From: JBBQXV01 sp043785585 | GTDB lineage: Bacteria > Myxococcota_A > Polyangia > Polyangiales > Polyangiaceae | NCBI GenBank assembly: GCA_043785585.1 | Contig: JAYVXB010000722.1 | Span: 1 to 11,129 of the forward strand | Direction of reading: 5' to 3' | Length of the DNA stretch: 11,129 bases | Shown here: one piece after another, positions 1 to 5,466 of the stretch | How the letters are laid out: every line of letters begins with the position of its first letter | Numbering within the stretch: the stretch's first letter is position 1 | The notes under the pieces: generated by a model | Database searches by the model: none | What the model was told of the DNA's origin: nothing | What the model saw: the letters and a program-made list of their open reading frames with translations, nothing else | Position numbers and translations under genes: made by a program

Positions 1-610
1 GCGCCGTGCAGAAGATGAGCGTGACGCCGAGGCCGAACTCGTTCAGCGCGACGGAGTTCTTTCGCGCGATGAAGGTGAACGGGAACGCATGCAGCCCGAT
101 CAGGAAGAAATAGCCGTAGTAGAAAAACGAGAACCACTCGGTCGTCGCGGGCGTCACGAAGCGATCCCACGCGACCGCGGGCTCGTAGTGGAAGACCGCC
201 ATGTCGAACGCGAGGATGTCCGCGTCGATGACGCGCGTGCTCACCTCCGGCAAGATGAACGTCAGCTGGAAGAACACGCCGAGGATCGCGCCCCACACGG
301 TGAAGCGCATGAGGAGCGCGCCCAAGAAGCCGCGCACGATCTGCCCGCGAATGAGGAGCAGCGAGACCACCGCGGCGACGACGTCGAACGTCGCCCACCG
401 AATGCACTTGTCGCGCTCGGGACCGTTGCCTTGGAGCACGGCGACGAGGATCGCGACGCAGAAGCCGACGATGTACCAATCTTGAAACGCAAAGCGTCGG
501 AGCACGTCGGTGATGCCCGTCACGCTCGCCGGACGGGTCAACGTCGTCGCGGGCGCAGGGGCCACCGGCGAGAGACGTCGCTCGTGATCGGGTCGACGGT
601 GCGCTTGCAT
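1..610 (-). CDS. PAP2-superfamily (AUR1-like) integral membrane protein, N-terminal part, runs off the left edge
   Basis: Translating the minus strand from the ATG at 610-608 gives 203 residues with no stop before the window edge. A basic, proline-rich cytoplasmic head (about residues 1-40) is followed by hydrophobic segments near 46-60, 74-88, 95-120 and 160-182. The stretch from about 118 to 170 (FILPEVSTRVIDADILAFD, then WDRFVTPATTEWFSFFYY) resembles the PAP2_3 / inositol-phosphorylceramide synthase AUR1 group. These are membrane phosphatases or phosphotransferases acting on lipid phosphates or lipid-linked head groups. The PAP2 catalytic motifs (KxxxxxxRP, PSGH, SRxxxxxHxxxD) would lie downstream, outside the window, so activity cannot be judged. 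The start follows a TATGGT box by 9 nt and has no Shine-Dalgarno sequence. The in-frame upstream extension contains no alternative start codon before a TGA. The gene is divergent from the LuxR pair. Membrane nature is well supported, family assignment is moderate, and substrate is unknown. Confidence 0.72.
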   Translation of the reverse strand, partial: MQAHRRPDHERRLSPVAPAPATTLTRPASVTGITDVLRRFAFQDWYIVGFCVAILVAVLQGNGPERDKCIRWATFDVVAAVVSLLLIRGQIVRGFLGALLMRFTVWGAILGVFFQLTFILPEVSTRVIDADILAFDMAVFHYEPAVAWDRFVTPATTEWFSFFYYGYFFLIGLHAFPFTFIARKNSVALNEFGLGVTLIFCTA

Positions 611-619
611 CCGATGATG

Positions 620-625
620 ACCATA
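620..625 (-). promoter_or_regulatory. Putative -10 box (TATGGT) for the PAP2-like gene
   Basis: On the minus strand TATGGT lies 9 nt before the ATG at 610, with no Shine-Dalgarno sequence between them. If used as a sigma-70-type -10 element, it would start the transcript within about three bases of the start codon. No convincing -35 was seen. The same arrangement recurs at three other genes in the window, which raises its credibility. Confidence 0.4.
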
Positions 626-661
626 GTGTCGCTCACGCGGCGCGCACGCATCGAGTTCGTG

Positions 662-678
662 GAGTAGAGAAATTACTC
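662..678. repeat. Short inverted repeat GAGTA-N7-TACTC in the divergent intergenic region
   Basis: Five-base arms (662-666 and 674-678) are separated by the A-rich spacer GAGAAAT, in the most AT-rich stretch between the divergent PAP2-like and LuxR genes. Its position would suit an operator for either gene. The arms are short enough to be chance, so this is only a candidate site. Confidence 0.25.
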
Positions 679-699
679 ACGACTCGATGAGACACGCCG

Positions 700-727
700 T
701 TCGCACTTGTGCGTAGCAGCCTATGCT
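700..727 (+). promoter_or_regulatory. Candidate sigma-70-like promoter TTCGCA-N16-TATGCT
   Basis: TTCGCA (700-705) matches four of six bases of the TTGACA consensus. It is separated by 16 nt from TATGCT (722-727), which fits TAnnnT. It would give a 5' leader of roughly 45-50 nt ahead of the first LuxR gene. A second, closer -10-like box lies at 764-772, so this could be one of two promoters or spurious. Confidence 0.3.
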
Positions 728-763
728 GTTGCGCCTGCGAGCTCCCCGGCGCGTCGCGCGGAA

Positions 764-772
764 TGCTATGAA
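764..772 (+). promoter_or_regulatory. Putative extended -10 element TGCTATGAA upstream of the LuxR gene pair
   Basis: TGC followed by TATGAA has the form of an extended -10 (TGnTAnnnT-like, with the last base not matching). It ends 9 nt before the ATG at 782. No Shine-Dalgarno sequence is present. TGCTATG occurs again before the oxidoreductase gene at 8426-8432. This suggests a shared promoter type with very short or absent leaders. Confidence 0.4.
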
Positions 773-781
773 ATGCCGGTG

Positions 782-1135
782 ATGACGCGCGGACGACGTG
801 GGCCGGGGCAAACCGACACGAACGCCGCGCCGCCGGTGCCGCCGCGCGATCTCGAGGTCGCACGCTTCGACGCGCTCGACGGCGAGATGATGGTGTTGGC
901 GTTTCCGATCGACGAGGCGACGGCGCGCGACGCGCTGACACCCGCGGAGCATGCGGTCGTCGCCGCGATCGAGGCCGGGAAATCGAACGCGCAGATCGCA
1001 CGCGAACGAGGGACGTCCACGCGCACGGTCGCGAATCAGGTCGCGAGCCTCTTCCGAAAGCTGAACGTCGGATCGCGCGCCGAGCTCGTCGCGACGTGCG
1101 CCGTGTTGCGCGACGGTACGAGCGGCGCAAGGTGA
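782..1135 (+). CDS. Small LuxR-type helix-turn-helix transcriptional regulator
   Basis: A 117-residue protein made of a short N-terminal part (about 1-50) and a C-terminal LuxR/GerE DNA-binding domain (about 52-107). The domain includes LTPAEHAVVAAIEAGKSNAQ, then the recognition-helix region TSTRTVANQVASLFRKLNV and the trailing SRAELVA. The N-terminal part carries no recognisable receiver, PAS or autoinducer-binding domain, so the input signal is not visible. The ATG at 782 was chosen because a TATGAA box precedes it by 9 nt. An in-frame ATG at 773 would add three residues and directly abut that box, and a TTG at 707 is also possible. The stop codon overlaps the GTG start of the next gene, so the two regulators are probably translationally coupled. 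It probably binds DNA. Its targets are unknown, with neighbouring envelope genes the natural candidates. Confidence 0.85.
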   Translation: MTRGRRGPGQTDTNAAPPVPPRDLEVARFDALDGEMMVLAFPIDEATARDALTPAEHAVVAAIEAGKSNAQIARERGTSTRTVANQVASLFRKLNVGSRAELVATCAVLRDGTSGAR

Positions 1136-2172
1136 GCACACGCCGGCGTGTGCCGAGCGGCGACGTCGATCCGGTCGCGATCCTCGAGTCGGCGTATCGC
1201 GCGGAAGAGGGCGACGACGACGACACGGCGTGGCTCACGCGCATCGTCGAGCTCGCGCGGCCGGCGCTCGACGAGGGTCTCGGCGCGGCAGGCTTCTTCT
1301 ATGACGTGTCGAATCCGAACGACATGCGCGTGTGGGCGCCCGTGCTGCTCGGGACGCCGCCGGGCGCGATGGAAGCGCTCTACGCGCTCAACGCGAGCGC
1401 TCCGACCGATCTCGCGCGCCAGCTGTATCGACCGACGGCGATGTCGGCGACGCTGAGCGAGCGCTTCGGCATCGGGCGTCGCGTGCTCGACGAGCCGCTG
1501 CACCGCGAGCTCCTCGCGCCGCTCGGCGTCCTCGACTTCGTCAGCGTCTCCGCGACCGATCCGTCGGGTGCGGGCTGCCTCATCGGCGCGCCGCTCCCCA
1601 GCCTCGCGCACGTCACCCGACGCGACGCCGCGCTCTGGAACCGAATCGCCGCGCACATCGCGGCGGGATCGCGCCTGCGACGCGTTCGCGCGACGGCGCG
1701 ATCGACCGACATCCCGCCGGCGGCAGAGGCGATCCTCTCGCCGTCGGGTCGAATCGAGCACGCCGAAGAGGTGGCGAAGAGCCGCGACGCGCGCGAAGCG
1801 TTGCAAGCGGCGACGCGCGACATGGATCGCGCGCGCGGCCGTCTGCGCCGCAGCGATCCCGCCGAGGCGCTCGGGATCTGGACGGCGCTCGTCTCGGGAC
1901 GATGGACGCTCGTCGATCACTTCGATCACGACGGCAGGCGCTACGTCGTCGCGCGCAAGAACGATCCCGACGTCACGCCGTCCGCCGACATCCTCACGCG
2001 ACGCGAGCGCCAGGTGGTCTCGTACGCCGCGATGGGCCAGTCGAACAAGCTCATCGCCTACACCCTCGGCCTCTCGGCTTCGACCATCGCGATGCACTTG
2101 TCGAACGCCGCCGCGAAGCTCGGGGTGAAATCGCGCGTCGCGCTCATCCAGGCGTTTCGCTCGAAGCAGTGA
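1132..2172 (+). CDS. LuxR-family regulator with N-terminal GAF-like sensor region
   Basis: The start is taken as the GTG at 1132, which overlaps the TGA of the preceding gene (GTGA) and follows AAGG. This gives 346 residues and suggests coupled translation. Residues about 30-182 form an alpha/beta region reminiscent of a GAF-type sensor fold. A linker (about 200-280) follows, with a charged helix and a GRWTLVDHFDHDGRRYVVA segment often seen in myxobacterial regulators of this kind. The LuxR/GerE helix-turn-helix spans about 286-343 (LTRRERQVVSYAAMGQSNKL, then LSASTIAMHLSNAAAKLGV). No receiver Asp pocket, kinase domain or membrane segment is visible, so it is probably cytoplasmic and ligand-responsive. 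The GAF-like call is inference from pattern; the DNA-binding domain is clear. It may form heterodimers or act in sequence with the small LuxR protein encoded just upstream. Confidence 0.87.
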   Translation: MSTRRRVPSGDVDPVAILESAYRAEEGDDDDTAWLTRIVELARPALDEGLGAAGFFYDVSNPNDMRVWAPVLLGTPPGAMEALYALNASAPTDLARQLYRPTAMSATLSERFGIGRRVLDEPLHRELLAPLGVLDFVSVSATDPSGAGCLIGAPLPSLAHVTRRDAALWNRIAAHIAAGSRLRRVRATARSTDIPPAAEAILSPSGRIEHAEEVAKSRDAREALQAATRDMDRARGRLRRSDPAEALGIWTALVSGRWTLVDHFDHDGRRYVVARKNDPDVTPSADILTRRERQVVSYAAMGQSNKLIAYTLGLSASTIAMHLSNAAAKLGVKSRVALIQAFRSKQ

Positions 2173-2204
2173 GCGGGCGCATTGTCCGGGCGTCGCGGCC
2201 CGAT

Positions 2205-2215
2205 TTCTACTAGAA
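2205..2215. promoter_or_regulatory. Palindrome TTCTA-C-TAGAA ahead of the barrel protein gene
   Basis: A perfect 5-bp inverted repeat around a central C sits in the only AT-rich stretch of the 56-bp gap between the second LuxR gene and the start at 2229. It contains TACTAG and TAGAAC, either of which could serve as a -10 box with a leader of under about 10 nt. It could be an operator overlapping the promoter. The assignment rests on position and symmetry only. Confidence 0.3.
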
Positions 2216-2228
2216 CCGCTTTTCTCCA

Positions 2229-3521
2229 ATGCTCTTCGGTCTCCCGCCGATCCATGCGGATTACACGGATTACACCGCGCGCGCGGCGATCGTCGAGGGC
2301 TACAACACGAACGTCTACCAATCGATCGACGCGGACGGCGTCGGTCATCGGCACGCGTCCCTCTTCACGGGAATCGAGGGGATGGTGCAGGCGCACATCA
2401 CTGGCCGAGATCCCGACCGGCACGATTTTCGGTTCGGTGGCCGCGCGCAGCACTACATGGCGAAGGATCAGCAGGACGACGGTTCGATCTTCGCCTCGTG
2501 GTCCAGCCAGTTCGCGACGTCGAATCGCACGCGGTTGATCTTCGGATCGTCCGGAACGATCACGTCGCTCAACTCGTCGCATATCTCCGACGGCACGCTC
2601 TACTTGGTCGATCCCACCGTGCTGCGCCGGACCTACTGGCTCACGACGACGGACGCTTCGGTCGCGCACGACCTCTCCCCCTCGTGGACCGTCTTTCAGC
2701 GCCTGGGGTTCGTGACGTCGGGGACGCTCGAATCGGCGCCGCTCACCGCTGGGAGCACCGCCATACCTGCGCCGGCCGGCATCGACTACATGCAATTCGA
2801 GAGCGAGACGACGGCCGCCAAGGTCTTCACGCCGCGCACGACTGGCGACGTTCGGTGGCTCGTGCGCGACACGTACAGCGCGTTCCGACTCGATCTCGCG
2901 AACCCAGCCAACAGGCTCGGGGCGGCGAATTTCTTGTCGGGCACCGCGACGGCCGCGGTCACGTACACCTTCACGCCGCGCCTCGTGAACAGGATCGGCG
3001 CGGGCGCATCGATCGCGAGCGCGCCGCCGCTCGATCACGATCAGCACCTCGTGATCTCGCCCACGTTCGTCGACCAGCTCAACTACTCGCGCGAGACTTG
3101 GTATACGACCATCACCGCGCAATATGCCTACGGCACGCTGAACCCGCGCCTCGGTACCGGACCCGGGGTGACCGCAGGCGCTGTCATCGTCGGTATTCCC
3201 TACCCGGTCGGTCATTGGCGAAATCTCGGCGTCCTCGGAGCCGGATCGGCGAGCTACGCGACGATCTCCACCGGCGTCGGTCCGTCCGCGACGCTCAACT
3301 CTTATGGAGCGTCCGCGCAGCTTCGCTACGCGACGTCAACGTGGCTCGGAATCACCGCAGGCTACACGGCCCACTACTCGTCTCTCACCGGATCGAGCGC
3401 GCTCGCTCAAGCGACGCTCCCGCTCACGCGCCACGTCTTCTTCGTGGGGCTCTCCGGGTATTGGTCGACCGATCCATCCGTGCCGCCGCTCGCGACGTTC
3501 CAACCGCCCGTCGCGCCCTGA
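2229..3521 (+). CDS. Probable outer-membrane beta-barrel protein lacking an obvious signal peptide
   Basis: The 430-residue product is rich in alternating polar/aromatic stretches of 9-14 residues typical of transmembrane beta strands, for example TWYTTITAQYAYG, SYGASAQLRYAT, TWLGITAGYTAHYSS and HVFFVGLSGYW. It has few Lys or Cys residues and many Ser, Thr, Gly and Tyr. The early segment AAIVEGYNTNVYQS resembles the first strand (E-Y-N/D-N-V pattern) of barrel proteins found in exopolysaccharide and exosortase loci. Export of glycan or anchoring at the outer membrane is therefore a reasonable guess. The oddity is the N terminus: only MLFGLPPIHA precedes DYTDYT. It ends in a plausible signal-peptidase site (IHA|D), but a basic n-region and most of a hydrophobic core are missing. 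An in-frame TAG at 2211 blocks extension, and the codons before it do not encode a signal peptide either. The gene may be truncated at its 5' end or mis-sequenced there. Confidence 0.6.
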   Translation: MLFGLPPIHADYTDYTARAAIVEGYNTNVYQSIDADGVGHRHASLFTGIEGMVQAHITGRDPDRHDFRFGGRAQHYMAKDQQDDGSIFASWSSQFATSNRTRLIFGSSGTITSLNSSHISDGTLYLVDPTVLRRTYWLTTTDASVAHDLSPSWTVFQRLGFVTSGTLESAPLTAGSTAIPAPAGIDYMQFESETTAAKVFTPRTTGDVRWLVRDTYSAFRLDLANPANRLGAANFLSGTATAAVTYTFTPRLVNRIGAGASIASAPPLDHDQHLVISPTFVDQLNYSRETWYTTITAQYAYGTLNPRLGTGPGVTAGAVIVGIPYPVGHWRNLGVLGAGSASYATISTGVGPSATLNSYGASAQLRYATSTWLGITAGYTAHYSSLTGSSALAQATLPLTRHVFFVGLSGYWSTDPSVPPLATFQPPVAP

Positions 3522-3538
3522 GACGCGAGCCCCGCGTC
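3522..3538. terminator. Short GC hairpin between convergent genes
   Basis: GACGCG (3522-3527) and CGCGTC (3533-3538) form a 6-bp stem with a 5-nt loop. It lies exactly between the stop codon of the barrel protein and the stop of the oppositely oriented acyltransferase. No T-tract follows on either strand, so it may be only a weak bidirectional terminator or a chance repeat in GC-rich DNA. Confidence 0.3.
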
Positions 3539-3543
3539 GCCGC

Positions 3544-4623
3544 TCACGCAGAGTCGGGCAACGTCGCGCGCTCGACCGGCTTCGCGAAGATGCGCGGCTC
3601 GAGCTTCTCGCGCAGCCTCAAGAATGGTTTCTCGATGATGTAATAGGACGCCACCGCGGCGACGAGCGAGAGCGCCAGGTTCTGAGGAAACTGCGCGTAC
3701 CACGACGTCGTGAAGCGATTGAGGAAGATCTGCTGCCAGAGGTAGAGCGAGTAGCTGATCTGGCCGAGGAACACGAGGGGAGCCGTGTTGAGGAACTTGC
3801 CGACCACACCGCCGGGATAAGTGACGCACCAGTCGATGATGAGCGCGATCAAGATGTCGACCGACGTCTGACCGATGAGCAGATCGAAGCGGGTGTGGCT
3901 GCTCATGAACACCAACCCGACCGCACCGAACGGCACGAGGACGAAGAGCGGCGAGCGCTGGAACTTCACGTAGAGCGAGATGCTCGCGAGGCGATCGCGC
4001 ACGCCGGCGAGCAAGCATCCGATCGCGAGCGAGTCGCCGACCGTTTGAAACGCGGTCTGTATCAGCGGGCGTTGCGACGGAAGTAGGTAGTACGTCGCGA
4101 TGCGAATCAGCGGCACGACGGCCGCGAAGAGCGCGGCGGCGACGATCGCGCGCTTGCGGCCGAGCACGAGCACGACGAATGGCCAGAGCAGATAGAACTG
4201 CTCTTCCACCGACAACGACCACGAGTGCCCGACCTCCCACGCGGGGTTCGCGCGGTAGTTCACCGTGTACGTGAGGGCGTGGACGAGATCGGCGCGCGGG
4301 ATCTGCGCGAGGCCGAACGCGGCGAGGACCATGACCACTCCGATGTAGAAATAGAACGGCGGAAAGATTCGGAGCGTTCGTCGGTAGTAGAACTTCAGAA
4401 GGGATACCGACCCCGTCTTGCCGAGCTCTCGAAAGAGGAGCGTCGTGATGAGGTATCCCGAAATGACGAAGAAGACGCGCACGCCCTGGCCGCCGTGCGA
4501 CGTCCAATGTGGACCGTCCACCGTGGCCGCTGCGTGGCACAAAAGGACGAGCATGATCGACACCGCACGCAGCCCGTCCAACGACTGGATGCGCGGCGCG
4601 TGAGTGGCGGCTCTTACCTGCAC
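3544..4623 (-). CDS. Acyltransferase 3 family (OafA/YrhL-like) membrane O-acyltransferase
   Basis: The 359-residue protein from the GTG at 4623 matches the usual length of the family. These are inner-membrane enzymes with about ten transmembrane helices that move acyl groups, often acetyl, onto extracytoplasmic sugars. Visible hallmarks are SLDGLRAVSIMLVLLCHA at the N terminus with the conserved TM1 His (about residue 30), FFVISGYLI (about 51-59), the basic RRTLR motif (about 81-85), HSWSLSVEEQFYLLWP (about 133-148) and the late GQISYSLYLWQQ segment. Hydrophobic helices fill the remainder, and a short basic tail follows. The open frame extends upstream to 4890, but that part is arginine-rich non-family sequence antisense to the next gene, so the GTG at 4623 is preferred. 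No clear Shine-Dalgarno sequence is seen. The gene is convergent with the barrel gene and divergent from the hydrolase operon. Acetylation or acylation of the local glycan is the likely role; donor and acceptor are unknown. Confidence 0.9.
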   Translation of the reverse strand: MQVRAATHAPRIQSLDGLRAVSIMLVLLCHAAATVDGPHWTSHGGQGVRVFFVISGYLITTLLFRELGKTGSVSLLKFYYRRTLRIFPPFYFYIGVVMVLAAFGLAQIPRADLVHALTYTVNYRANPAWEVGHSWSLSVEEQFYLLWPFVVLVLGRKRAIVAAALFAAVVPLIRIATYYLLPSQRPLIQTAFQTVGDSLAIGCLLAGVRDRLASISLYVKFQRSPLFVLVPFGAVGLVFMSSHTRFDLLIGQTSVDILIALIIDWCVTYPGGVVGKFLNTAPLVFLGQISYSLYLWQQIFLNRFTTSWYAQFPQNLALSLVAAVASYYIIEKPFLRLREKLEPRIFAKPVERATLPDSA

Positions 4624-4757
4624 GACGATTCGTGGATCTACGCGGAAGAGGGGGGGTGTCAAGCGGGCACGGGCGGCGACGACCGAGCGGAGTCGGGCGA
4701 AAAGCGCTTTCTTCGTCGCGGATCGCGCGGTAGCAGCTTCCGATGCAGAGGCGCAGG

Positions 4758-5444
4758 ATGGCTGGTCTGGAGGTCGAGACGGTCGGCGACGATCTTCCAC
4801 GCGACGTGCCGGTCGTCGTGCTCTTGCATGGATACGATGGGTTCCCATCCGATCTGTCGCCATTCGCGGCGTCGTTTGGATTGCCCGCACGGTTCGTCTT
4901 CCCGGCGGGTCTCGTCGAGCTGACGGCGAGCGATCGCGGCGGGCGCGCGTGGTGGCGGATCGATGCGGCGGCGCGCGCGGAGGCGGTCAGGCGCGGCGAG
5001 CGGCGCGATCTCTCGACCGCGAGCCCGGCGGGACTTCCTGCGGCGCGCGCTGCGCTCGTCGCGCTCCTCGATCACATCGAGATCACCTACGCCCCGCGGG
5101 CGCTCGTCGTCGGCGGCTTCTCGCAGGGGGCGATCCTCTCTTGCGACGTGGCGCTCCGCACGCCGCGCGAGCTTGCCGGGCTCGTGATGCTCTCCGGCGC
5201 GCGCGTGACCGCGACCGAGTGGGCGTCGCTCCTCGAGCGTAGAGGCGGACTCCCGACGTTCATCAGCCACGGCCGCGGCGACGCGGACCTCGCCTTCGAA
5301 GCAGCGGAAGCGCTCGCGAACGATCTCGACCGAGCGGGCGTGGCGTTGACGTGGCTCCCGTTCGACGGCGGACACGAGACGCCTCTCGTCGTCCTCCGCG
5401 CTCTGAAACGATTCCTCGCCGCCCAAATCGCCAAGACGCCATGA
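4758..5444 (+). CDS. Serine alpha/beta hydrolase (phospholipase/carboxylesterase-like)
   Basis: A 228-residue single-domain protein with a complete apparent catalytic triad. The oxyanion-hole strand is VVLLHGYDG (about 20-28), the nucleophile elbow is GGFSQGA with Ser122, the Asp lies in SHGRGDADL (Asp175), and the His in GGHETP (His206). The order and spacing match the phospholipase/carboxylesterase branch (YpfH and acyl-protein-thioesterase relatives), which cleave short acyl esters in the cytoplasm. No signal peptide or membrane helix is seen. The ATG at 4758 is preceded by GAGG and CAGG purine runs. An in-frame ATG at 4743 would add five residues (MQRRR). It ends 22 bp before the tandem hydrolase gene and probably shares its transcript, which points to a role in acyl or ester metabolism tied to the glycan locus. 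The substrate cannot be inferred. Confidence 0.87.
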   Translation: MAGLEVETVGDDLPRDVPVVVLLHGYDGFPSDLSPFAASFGLPARFVFPAGLVELTASDRGGRAWWRIDAAARAEAVRRGERRDLSTASPAGLPAARAALVALLDHIEITYAPRALVVGGFSQGAILSCDVALRTPRELAGLVMLSGARVTATEWASLLERRGGLPTFISHGRGDADLAFEAAEALANDLDRAGVALTWLPFDGGHETPLVVLRALKRFLAAQIAKTP

Positions 5445-5466
5445 CTTGGTGTACGTCGTGGACGTG

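Noticed and set aside
89..667. 192-codon plus-strand frame at the left end
   Set aside because: It is highly charged and domain-free, and it lies antisense to a minus-strand frame encoding hydrophobic helices and a PAP2/AUR1-like motif.
703..712. GCAC-TT-GTGC inverted repeat as a regulator site
   Set aside because: Arms of only four bases are expected by chance in GC-rich sequence, and nothing else supports a site here.
1036..2229. 397-codon minus-strand frame opposite the LuxR genes
   Set aside because: Charged low-complexity composition with no motif. The opposite strand encodes two clear LuxR-type helix-turn-helix proteins.
4624..4890. 89-residue N-terminal extension of the acyltransferase reading back to 4890
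   Set aside because: The extension is Arg/Pro-rich, has no family similarity and overlaps the divergent hydrolase gene. The family N terminus (SLDGLRAV) starts soon after the GTG at 4623.
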